From positions 1 to 64,000 of the forward strand of contig JBHZQV010000015.1 in assembly GCA_042867185.1 (NCBI GenBank): 64,000 nt of DNA, given 5' to 3'. Below the pieces are notes generated by a model. It was not told the DNA's origin. It made no database searches and worked only from the letters and a program-made list of their open reading frames with translations. The stretch comes from Xylophilus sp042867185. GTDB taxonomy: Bacteria > Pseudomonadota > Gammaproteobacteria > Burkholderiales > Burkholderiaceae_C. A program made the position numbers and the translations under genes. This document shows, in pieces, positions 34,586 to 41,877 of the stretch. Position 1 is the first letter of the stretch. Every line of letters begins with the position of its first letter.

Positions 34586-35140
34586 CTAATAGCTCCGGCC
34601 GTCCTTGTACATCGCATGCTGTCGCCGCTGCAGCGGCGACACCGCGGCCAGCCTGGCCATCGCATGCCCCGCATGGGCCTGGGTGATCGCCAGGCCCAGC
34701 GCGTCGGCCGCGTCCGGCCCCGGCAGGCCGGGCAGCTGCAGCAGGCGCTTGACCATTTCCTGCACCTGGCTCTTGGCCGCGCGGCCGTGGCCGACGATCG
34801 CCTTCTTCATCTGCAGCGCGGTGTATTCGGTCACCGGCAGCGGCTCCTGGCGGGCCACCAGCGCGGCGATGCAGGCGCCCCGTGCCTGGCCCAGCAGCAG
34901 GGTGGACTGCGGGTTGACGTTGACGAACACGATCTCGACCGTGGCGACCGCGGGCCCGTAGCGCTCCACCACCTCGCGCACGCCTTCGTACAGCACCTTG
35001 ATCCGGCCGGGCAGGTCGCCCAGCGGCAGGTGGGTGGTGCGGATCGTGCCGCTGGCCACGTAGGCCAGGGCGTGGCCCTCGGCATCCACCACGCCGAAGC
35101 CGGTGGTCTGCAGGCCCGGGTCAATGCCAAGAATGCGCAT
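34586..35140 (-). CDS. ruvC: Holliday junction endonuclease RuvC
   Basis: A 184-residue resolvase that cuts Holliday junctions with RuvAB. Acidic active-site residues are in ILGIDPGLQTTGFG (Asp7), TVEIVFVNVNPQS and GPDAADALGLAI. The length and start match the family. ruvA and ruvB are not adjacent in the window. Confidence 0.95.
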   Translation of the reverse strand: MRILGIDPGLQTTGFGVVDAEGHALAYVASGTIRTTHLPLGDLPGRIKVLYEGVREVVERYGPAVATVEIVFVNVNPQSTLLLGQARGACIAALVARQEPLPVTEYTALQMKKAIVGHGRAAKSQVQEMVKRLLQLPGLPGPDAADALGLAITQAHAGHAMARLAAVSPLQRRQHAMYKDGRSY

Positions 35141-35195
35141 GCTATGTTTTTGATAGCTGGTGGCCGGCGCCCATCGCCGGCTGCAGCCTCTTTGT
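35141..35195 (-). repeat. Dispersed GCTAT...TAGCT repeat, copy e
   Basis: The plus strand reads GCTATGTTTTTGATAGCTGG then GGCCGGCGCCCATCGCCGGC. The two inverted repeats (GCTAT/ATAGC and GCCGGCG/CGCCGGC) make this one of the clearest members. It fills the gap between the cdsA-like gene and ruvC. Confidence 0.8.
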
Positions 35196-36197
35196 TCAAA
35201 GGTCGTAGTACCAGCGCACGGCGTGGAAGAAGATCGGCGCGGCGAAGCAGAGCGCGTCGATCCGGTCGAGCAGGCCGCCCGCGCCGGTGGCCGACAGGCC
35301 GTGCAGGCCCCAGCTGGTCACGCCGCGGTCGCGCTTCAGGGCCTTCATCACCAGGTGGCCCATGCTGCCCGCCACGCTGGCGACCAGCGCCAGGGCCAGC
35401 GCCTGCCCCGGCTTGAACGGGGTGATGAACGAGAGCAGCCCGCCCGCCAGGCCGGCGGTGGCGGTGCCGATGGCCCAGCCGGTCCAGTGAAAGCTCTGGC
35501 TCACATGCGGCGCGAACGGTTTGCGCGGAAACCGCCAGCCGGCCAGGTGCTGCGCCATCACCCCGGTCTGCACCACGAACACCAGGAAGAACACCAGGAA
35601 CGCGCCCTTGCCGGCATAGCCCGGGAACTGCGGGAAGTCGAGCAGCATCAGCGCCGGCACATGCGACAGGCCGTAGACGCAGACCATGATCCCCCACTGC
35701 AGCTTGGCGCTGCGCTCCAGGAACCGGTGCGGATCGTCGGCCAGCGCGCTCACCGCCGGCAGCGCCAGAAAAACGTAGACCGGCACGAACACGGTGAACA
35801 GGTCGAAGTGCCTGCTGGCCACCAGCCAGAACTGCATCGGCAGCACCACGAAAAAAGCCAGCACCAGGCTGCGGTGGTCGCCGCGCCGGGTGGGCGAGAG
35901 GGTGATGAACTCGCGCAGCGCGAAGAACGCCAGCAGCGCGAACAGCACCGTGGCAACGGTATCGCCCAGCACCCAGCCGATCCAGAAGACCGAGGCCATC
36001 ACCCACGACGCCTTCAGCAGGCTGCGGAAGCGCCGCTCTTCCAGCGCCAGCACGTCGTCCAGCGCCGAATGGTTGGCCGGCGCCCGCAGCGAGCGCAGGA
36101 ACGCCCAGACGCTGACGCCCGCCAGCAGCCCGAACATCACGATGAAGAGCGCGCCGACCTGCTGCGTGGCGCTGAGGTTGCGCAGGAAACTGTTCAT
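35196..36197 (-). CDS. CdsA-like phosphatidate cytidylyltransferase
   Basis: A 333-residue polytopic membrane protein (about 8 helices) of the CTP transferase family, expected to make CDP-diacylglycerol from phosphatidate. The C-terminal signature GSMGHLVMKALKRDRGVTSWG...GLLDRIDAL matches the CdsA pattern S-x-x-x-K-R-x-x-x-x-K-D-x8-GGxxDRxD, with VTSW in place of the Lys-Asp. It follows a plsC-type acyltransferase, and such pairs are common; this is probably a second CdsA-type enzyme rather than the housekeeping one. Confidence 0.85.
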   Translation of the reverse strand: MNSFLRNLSATQQVGALFIVMFGLLAGVSVWAFLRSLRAPANHSALDDVLALEERRFRSLLKASWVMASVFWIGWVLGDTVATVLFALLAFFALREFITLSPTRRGDHRSLVLAFFVVLPMQFWLVASRHFDLFTVFVPVYVFLALPAVSALADDPHRFLERSAKLQWGIMVCVYGLSHVPALMLLDFPQFPGYAGKGAFLVFFLVFVVQTGVMAQHLAGWRFPRKPFAPHVSQSFHWTGWAIGTATAGLAGGLLSFITPFKPGQALALALVASVAGSMGHLVMKALKRDRGVTSWGLHGLSATGAGGLLDRIDALCFAAPIFFHAVRWYYDL

Positions 36198-36270
36198 GGC
36201 AGGAGCGGTGTGGGCCGGGCGGCGTGGGCGGAGAAAGGCGGGGTGGGGGCGGCGGGGCCGCGCACGGCGT

Positions 36271-36966
36271 TCATATGTCGCGCAGCGCGATCACCGCGTC
36301 CCGGGCCCGGTCGAGGAACGGCCGGCGCTCTTCGTCGGCCCCCAGCACCACCGGCGCGCCGAAGGTCACCGAGCACAGGATCGGCACCGGCACCACCTCG
36401 CCCTTGGGCATCACCCGCTGGATGTTCTGGATCCAGGCGGGCACCAGCACCACCTGCGGAAACCGCCGCGCCAGGGTGTAGAGGCCGGATTTGAAGGGCT
36501 GCGGTTCGTCGGCGAAACCGCGGGTGCCTTCGGGGAAGATGATGATCGAATCGCCGCGCTCCAGTGCCTCGACCAGCGGTGCCAGCGGGTCGGCCTCGGG
36601 CGTGGCGGGTGCCGGTTGCGCCGGGGGAGCTGCCACGGCGGGCGTACGGGTGCCGCCCTGGCGGTCCACGTACACCGCGTTGAAGACCGCGGTGGTGATC
36701 CATTCGCGCAGCGGCGTCTTGGTCCAGTAGTCCTTGGCGGCGATCGGCCGGGTGATGCCGCGCAGTTCCTGCGGCAGCGCCGCCCAGATCATCACCAGGT
36801 CGGCATGGCTCTGGTGGTTGGCGAAGTAGATGCGCTGCTCGGCCTTGGGCGGGCAGCCGTACCAGCGGGCCTGGGCGCCCGTCAGCAGACGGATCAGGCC
36901 GAGGAAGAAGAAACCGGTCAACTTGGCGAGCATCGGGCGGATGATACGCAGCGGCAGGAAGGGCAC
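36271..36966 (-). CDS. PlsC-like 1-acylglycerol-3-phosphate acyltransferase
   Basis: A 231-residue membrane-associated acyltransferase. The catalytic NHx4D box is ANHQSHAD near residue 50 and the substrate box is FPEGTRG near residue 145. A Pro/Ala-rich loop (about residues 107-128) interrupts the usual spacing. It should supply phosphatidate to the CdsA-like enzyme encoded 73 bases downstream. Confidence 0.88.
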   Translation of the reverse strand: MPFLPLRIIRPMLAKLTGFFFLGLIRLLTGAQARWYGCPPKAEQRIYFANHQSHADLVMIWAALPQELRGITRPIAAKDYWTKTPLREWITTAVFNAVYVDRQGGTRTPAVAAPPAQPAPATPEADPLAPLVEALERGDSIIIFPEGTRGFADEPQPFKSGLYTLARRFPQVVLVPAWIQNIQRVMPKGEVVPVPILCSVTFGAPVVLGADEERRPFLDRARDAVIALRDI

Positions 36967-36980
36967 GCGGGCGGTCCGGC

Positions 36981-37035
36981 TCAGAAGGTGTGAAAGAACC
37001 GTGGCGAGCGCAGCGGGTTCTCTCGCACCTTCTCA
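36981..37035 (-). repeat. Long inverted repeat starting at the sulfatase stop codon, copy 1
   Basis: On the minus strand it begins TGAGAAGGTGCGAGAGAACC, where TGA is the sulfatase stop, and ends GGTTCTTTCACACCTTCTGA. The 20-base arms pair with a few mismatches around a 15-base centre. A second copy starts at 59880, also at a stop codon. It probably acts as a terminator or stabilising hairpin. Confidence 0.85.
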
Positions 37036-38355
37036 GTAGCTCGCCTGCGGCAGGTCCTGCCGGCCGAACACCAGCGACACCTTGGCCTCGGCCGGCACCG
37101 GCGGCAGGCCCGCGTCCCAGGCGTCCCAGGCGCCGCGCAGTGCGGCCAGGCGTGCGGGCTCGCGGTCGCGCAGGTTGGCCCGCTCGCGCGGGTCGGCCAC
37201 CACGTCGAACAGGTATTCGATGCCGTCCACCTGCAGGTATTTCCACTGTCCGCGTACCAGCGCACGCTGCTCGCGGTGCTTCATCCGCCAGCACAGGTCG
37301 CGCGCGGGGGTCCACCGCGGATCGTCGAACAGCGGCAGCAGGCTGCGGCCGTCCAGCGGATGGTCGGGGGCCGCCGCCACGCCGGCCGCGTCCAGGAAGC
37401 TGGCGGTCCAGTCCATCGTCAGGTTGGGCGTGTCGGTGACGCCGCCGGGCGCGATGCGCGCTGGCCAGCGGGCCACCAGCGGCACCCGGATGCCGCCCTC
37501 CAGCAGGTCCATCTTCTGGCCGACGAAGGGCCAGTTGTTGGAGAAGCGCTCGCCGCCGTTGTCGCTGGTGAAGACCACCAGGGTGTCGTCGGCCAGGCCC
37601 TGCCGCTCCAGCGCGTCCAGCACCCAGCCGATGCCCTCGTCCATGTGGTGGACCATCCGCTGGTAGGTCTCCAGCGAGCCGCCGTCGGTATGCTTGCCGA
37701 AGCCGCCGATGCGCTGCGATTCGGCGCGGTCGTCGCGGGTCAGCCAGGGCCAGTGCGGCGCGCTGTAGTGCAGGCTGAGCAGGAAGGGCCGCTCGGCCGA
37801 CTGCTGCTCGATGAAGCGCACCGCGCGCCGGCTCAGCAGGTCGGTGAGGTAGCCGTCTTCCTGGATCGCGGTCTCGTTCTCCCAGAAGTCGGGCCGGCCG
37901 CGCGGGTCGCAGTGGGCGAAGTAGTCGGCGCCGCCCGCATGGAAGCCATAGAACGATTCGTAGCCCGACATGCGTGGCCCGAAATGCGGTGGATAGCCCA
38001 AATGCCACTTGCCGACCAGCGCGGTGGCGTAGCCCGCATCCCGCAGCAGCGAGGGCAGGGTGGGATGGGCGGGCGGCAGGCCCAGCACCTTGTCGCCGTG
38101 GGCGCTGGCCAGCGGCTCTTCGGCCGCGCCGCGCAGCCGGTACTGCCAGCGGCCGGTGATCAGCGCGAAGCGGGTCGGCGAGCAGACGGCCGAGTTGGAG
38201 TACCCACGGGTGAAGCGCAGGCCCTCGGCCGCCATGCGGTCGAGCCGGGGCGACACGTCGGCCGGGCGGTTCTGCGCATCGCGCGCACCGCAGCAGCCCA
38301 GGTCGGCATAGCCGATGTCGTCGGCCAGGATGAAGATCAGGTTGGGACGTGGCAT
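37033..38355 (-). CDS. Sulfatase family hydrolase
   Basis: A 440-residue type I sulfatase-like enzyme. The N-terminus NLIFILADDIGYADLG holds the metal-binding Asp pair, CSPTR near residue 64 is the formylglycine motif with the modified Cys, and GKWHLG and FTSDNGGERFSNN are family motifs. No signal peptide is visible, so it is either cytoplasmic or exported another way. The substrate is not predictable. It needs a formylglycine-generating enzyme, which is not in the window. Confidence 0.9.
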   Translation of the reverse strand: MPRPNLIFILADDIGYADLGCCGARDAQNRPADVSPRLDRMAAEGLRFTRGYSNSAVCSPTRFALITGRWQYRLRGAAEEPLASAHGDKVLGLPPAHPTLPSLLRDAGYATALVGKWHLGYPPHFGPRMSGYESFYGFHAGGADYFAHCDPRGRPDFWENETAIQEDGYLTDLLSRRAVRFIEQQSAERPFLLSLHYSAPHWPWLTRDDRAESQRIGGFGKHTDGGSLETYQRMVHHMDEGIGWVLDALERQGLADDTLVVFTSDNGGERFSNNWPFVGQKMDLLEGGIRVPLVARWPARIAPGGVTDTPNLTMDWTASFLDAAGVAAAPDHPLDGRSLLPLFDDPRWTPARDLCWRMKHREQRALVRGQWKYLQVDGIEYLFDVVADPRERANLRDREPARLAALRGAWDAWDAGLPPVPAEAKVSLVFGRQDLPQASY

Positions 38356-38398
38356 GGCTGCATGCGTCGTGGAGGGGGCGGCGGAAGCGGCGTGCGTG

Positions 38399-39253
38399 TC
38401 AGCGCAGGGGCAGCGTCGTCGATTCGGCCAGGCCCGGCAGCAGGGAAGACGACGGCGCGACCGAGGTGGGCGACACCGGCGTGGTTTCGGCGCCGTTCTG
38501 CGGCGGCTCGGCGCCCGATTCGGACGGATCGGTCCCGGGCATCGCGGCGGCCGACTCCGGGGTGGGCGCGGATGCGGGGCGGAGCGGGTCGGCCGTGGCC
38601 GCCGGCGCTGTGCCGCTGGTGCCGACGGGCAGCGAAGGTGCGACCGGCGTCGGCGTCCCTGCCGCGGCAGGACGTGGGCTCGGGGCGCCGGTGGAAGCCG
38701 GCACGGCAGGGGCCGCCACCGGCGCCGCTGCAGTGGGCGGCGGCGCGGGGGTGATGCGGGCCAGGCGCGCGCGCAGGGTGCCGTTGCCCGGGTCCAGCGC
38801 CAGCGTGCGGGCATACGATTTCTTCGCCAGCGCCATGTAGACGTCGCCCAGGTTCTCGTACGCGATGGCGTAGTCGGGTTTCAGGCGCAGCGCGGCCTCC
38901 AGCGACAGCAGGGCGGCGTCCCAGTCGCCGTCGGCGGCCTGCAGCGCGGCCAGGTTGTTGAGCGGCTCGGGCAGGGTGGGGTAGTCCTGCGTCAGGTCGC
39001 GCAGCGTGGCCAGGGCGGCGGCGCGACGGCCCAGGGCCGACTGGGCGCGGGCCTTGACGAAGCGCATCTGCGCATCGCGCGGGCGGTTCTGCAGGAACGC
39101 GTCGGCCTTCGCCAGCGCCTCGGCGTTGCGGCCGTTGCGCAGCAGGGCTTCGGCGTCGGCGGCCTCGGCGGCATGGGCGGGGGCGATGCCGAGCGCGCAG
39201 AGCAAGGCCAGTGCAGGCAGCAGGCGGGCGGCGGAAAGGATGGGTCGGGTCAT
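38399..39253 (-). CDS. Exported TPR-repeat protein
   Basis: A 284-residue protein with a Sec signal peptide (residues 1-28, ending APAHA). It has about four tetratricopeptide-type repeats (residues 30-165, such as EPLNNLAALQAADGDWDAAL and AYENLGDVYMALA) and a disordered Pro/Ala/Thr-rich tail. A related arrangement is common beside mtgA and aroE in Burkholderiales. The role is unknown; TPR proteins usually act as scaffolds. Confidence 0.8.
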   Translation of the reverse strand: MTRPILSAARLLPALALLCALGIAPAHAAEAADAEALLRNGRNAEALAKADAFLQNRPRDAQMRFVKARAQSALGRRAAALATLRDLTQDYPTLPEPLNNLAALQAADGDWDAALLSLEAALRLKPDYAIAYENLGDVYMALAKKSYARTLALDPGNGTLRARLARITPAPPPTAAAPVAAPAVPASTGAPSPRPAAAGTPTPVAPSLPVGTSGTAPAATADPLRPASAPTPESAAAMPGTDPSESGAEPPQNGAETTPVSPTSVAPSSSLLPGLAESTTLPLR

Positions 39254-39266
39254 GGTGTTCCTGTGG

Positions 39267-39998
39267 TCAGGGCGCCTGTACGGCGCCCATGCGGCCGACG
39301 ATGGTGGCCGCGCGCTGGCCGATGTAGGCCGATTGCGGCGCGCGTTCGAAGAATTTGGGGCGGGGCAGCATCACCGCCAGCCGCGCCGCTTCGGCCGGGC
39401 TCAGCCGGGCGGCGGGCTTGCCGTAGTAGCGCTGGGCGGCGGCCTCGGCGCCGAAGACGCCGCTGCCCCACTCCACGCTGTTGAGGTAGAGCTCCAGGAT
39501 CCGCTGTTTGGAGAGCAGGGCGTCCAGCAGCAGCGCCAGCGCCAGCTCCTGGCCCTTGCGCAGCAGGGTGCGCTCGCCCGAGAGAAACAGGTTCTTGGCC
39601 AGTTGCTGGGTGATGGTGGAGCCGCCGTAGACCTTGGGCGCCGGCGCGGTGCCGCCCGCGCGCCGGGCCCGCCGCGCGGCGCGCTCGGCGGCGATCGCGT
39701 TCTTCTGCCAGGCGCCTTCGATCGCGCTCCATTCCACGCCGCGGTGCTCGGCGAAAGAGGCGTCTTCCGAGGCGATCACCGCCCGCTTCAGGCTGTCGGC
39801 GATCCGGTCGTACGGCACCCAGGCCTGGCGCCACTGCACCGGCGCATCGGCCCGCGCCAGACGATAGGCTTCGGAGCGCTGGAACGCGGTCGATTGCGGA
39901 TCGACCACCGCCATCGCCGCCACCCGGCCGACGAAGTAGAGCTGCAGCCCCAGCCCGGCCAGCAGCACCAGCCCTGTCCAGCGCAGGGCGGCCTTCAT
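39267..39998 (-). CDS. mtgA: Monofunctional biosynthetic peptidoglycan glycosyltransferase MtgA
   Basis: A 243-residue GT51 enzyme anchored by one N-terminal membrane segment (residues 7-27). Motifs: ASEDASFAEHRGVEW with the catalytic Glu, GGSTITQQLAKNLFLS, RKGQELALALLL and RILELYLNSVEWG. A basic Arg/Ala-rich loop separates the first two. The start at 39998 is chosen because the open frame further upstream does not resemble the family. Confidence 0.95.
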   Translation of the reverse strand: MKAALRWTGLVLLAGLGLQLYFVGRVAAMAVVDPQSTAFQRSEAYRLARADAPVQWRQAWVPYDRIADSLKRAVIASEDASFAEHRGVEWSAIEGAWQKNAIAAERAARRARRAGGTAPAPKVYGGSTITQQLAKNLFLSGERTLLRKGQELALALLLDALLSKQRILELYLNSVEWGSGVFGAEAAAQRYYGKPAARLSPAEAARLAVMLPRPKFFERAPQSAYIGQRAATIVGRMGAVQAP

Positions 39999-40068
39999 CG
40001 CGCGGCGCCCTGCACCGGCGATGCGGGCCGGCTCCGGTGGCGGGTGGGAGGCATGGGGCGCAAGCGGG

Positions 40069-40950
40069 TCAGGCCGTTTCGGCGCGCAGCGCCGCCAGCA
40101 CGTCCTGCGTGGGCGGCTGCACGCCGCGCCAGAAGCGGAACGCCTCGGCCGCCTGCTCCACCAGCATGCCCAGGCCGTCGCGCGGCACCGCGCCGTAGCG
40201 CTGCGCCCACGACAGGAAAGGCCGCGACGCGGGGCCATACATCATGTCGAGCGCCAGGGTGCCGGGCCGCAGCACCAGCGGCGGCACCGGGATGCCGCCG
40301 CCCTCCAGGCTGCTGGAGGTGGCGTTGACGACGATGTCGAAGGATTCGGCCAGCGCGGCGATCGGCATCGCCTCCAGCACCGTGCCGCAGGCGCGGGCCC
40401 AGGCGGCATGGCGCTCGACCAGCGCCTCGGCCCGGGCCGGCGTGCGGTTGACCACCACCAGCCGCGCGGGCGCTGCCGCCACCAGCGGCCCCAGCGCGCC
40501 GGCCGACGCGCCGCCCGCGCCCACCAGCAGCAGGGTGGCGCCGGCCAGCGGCACGCCCGCATTGCGCTCGATGTCGGCCACCAGGCCGGCGCCGTCGGTG
40601 TTGTCGGCATGGATGCCGTCGGTCTCGAAGCGCAGGGTGTTGGCGGCGCCGGCCAGCAGGGCGCGGTCGGTGAGCCGGTGGGCGAAGCCGGCGGCCTCGA
40701 ACTTGAACGGCACCGTCACGTTGCAGCCCTTGCCGCCGCTGGCCGCGAAGGCGCGCAGGCCGTCGACGAAGCCGTCGAGCGGCACCTGCAGCCGGTCGTA
40801 CTCGATCGACTCGCCGGTCAGGCGTGCGAAGGCGGCGTGGATCCACGGCGAGCGGCTGTGCGCCACCGGGTTGCCGACCACGCAGTAGCGGTCGGGCGTG
40901 CTGCCCGCCGTCACGGCGCGGGTTTCCGAGGGGATGACATCAGCGGACAT
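40069..40950 (-). CDS. aroE: Shikimate dehydrogenase AroE
   Basis: A 293-residue NADP-dependent enzyme that reduces 3-dehydroshikimate. Substrate motifs VVGNPVAHSRSP and GGKGCNVTVPFK (with the catalytic Lys) and NTDGAGLVADIE are present. The nucleotide loop reads LVGAGGASAGAL, slightly unlike the usual GAGGAARA. It overlaps the upstream TonB-like gene by 11 bases. Confidence 0.95.
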   Translation of the reverse strand: MSADVIPSETRAVTAGSTPDRYCVVGNPVAHSRSPWIHAAFARLTGESIEYDRLQVPLDGFVDGLRAFAASGGKGCNVTVPFKFEAAGFAHRLTDRALLAGAANTLRFETDGIHADNTDGAGLVADIERNAGVPLAGATLLLVGAGGASAGALGPLVAAAPARLVVVNRTPARAEALVERHAAWARACGTVLEAMPIAALAESFDIVVNATSSSLEGGGIPVPPLVLRPGTLALDMMYGPASRPFLSWAQRYGAVPRDGLGMLVEQAAEAFRFWRGVQPPTQDVLAALRAETA

Positions 40951-41803
40951 TGGTTTCCAGTGTGGCGTCGCGGGTGAACTTGAAGCGCGAGACGACCGCG
41001 ATCTGGTCGGCCTTGGCGCGCATCGCGGCATCGAAAGCACCGAACGGCGCCGCGCTGCGCGCGATGGCTTCGGCGCGGCGGTCGAGCACCGGGTTGCCGG
41101 AGGTCTGCACGATCTCCGTGGCCAGCACGCTGCCGTCGAAATTCACCGTGATGATCATCGTCAGTTCGCCGTAGAGCTTCTTGCCGGCGGACTCGGGGAA
41201 ATTGACGGTGCCGCGGTCTTCCACCTTGTGGCGCAGCGCGTCGTAGTACACGGCATAGACCGCCTCGCGCGTGGCGGGGCTCACGTAGCGCTTGCGGGGC
41301 CGGGCGTTCTCTTCGTTGATGCGGCGCTCGATCTCGGCCAGCAGCTTGACCAGCTGGCGGCGCTTTTCTTCCTGGGCCTGCTTCTCGGCCGATTCGGCGG
41401 GCTTGCGCGGGTCGGGCAGCGGCATCGAGGCGATCTGCTGGCGGATCTGCGCCAGCAGCTGCATCTGCTGCTCCTGCATCGCATCGACCTGGCGCTGCGT
41501 TTCTTCGAAGCTCTCGCCGATGCTGGTCAGGGCCGAGTAGGGCAGGGGCGAGGTGGCGCGGCCGGTGGCCGCCTCGCCGCCGCCGGCCAGCGACGCCTGC
41601 GCGATCGCCTGCGCCTTCTCGGGCGGCGGCTCGTTGGTGCGGGCGTTGACCAGGATCACGTCGAGCGGCGTGTCCTGCAGCACCCGGCGGAACGCCTCGG
41701 GGTCCACGAAGCGCACGGTGAGCAGCACCGCGTGCGCCGCGAGCGACAGGCCCAGCGCGATCTTCAGCGGCGAGAGGGAGGCGAGAGAGGTGCGCAGCGA
41801 CAC
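40940..41803 (-). CDS. TonB-like energy transducer family protein
   Basis: A 287-residue protein with one N-terminal membrane segment (about residues 10-28), a periplasmic coiled coil rich in Gln, Glu and Arg (FEETQRQVDAMQEQQMQLLAQ to EKRRQLVKLLAEIERR), and a C-terminal TonB-type domain (ITVNFDGSVLATEIVQTSGNPVLDRRA). GTG at 41803 is chosen as start. The short linker lacks the Pro-Lys repeats of classical TonB, so a structural role is also possible. exbB and exbD are not adjacent. Confidence 0.8.
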   Translation of the reverse strand: MSLRTSLASLSPLKIALGLSLAAHAVLLTVRFVDPEAFRRVLQDTPLDVILVNARTNEPPPEKAQAIAQASLAGGGEAATGRATSPLPYSALTSIGESFEETQRQVDAMQEQQMQLLAQIRQQIASMPLPDPRKPAESAEKQAQEEKRRQLVKLLAEIERRINEENARPRKRYVSPATREAVYAVYYDALRHKVEDRGTVNFPESAGKKLYGELTMIITVNFDGSVLATEIVQTSGNPVLDRRAEAIARSAAPFGAFDAAMRAKADQIAVVSRFKFTRDATLETNVR

Positions 41804-41877
41804 GGGGGCTCCGGCGGAGGGCGGCGGGTGTGGGGTTCGGGCGAAAGGGGCGGGGCGGCCGGGACGGTCGGGGAGCG

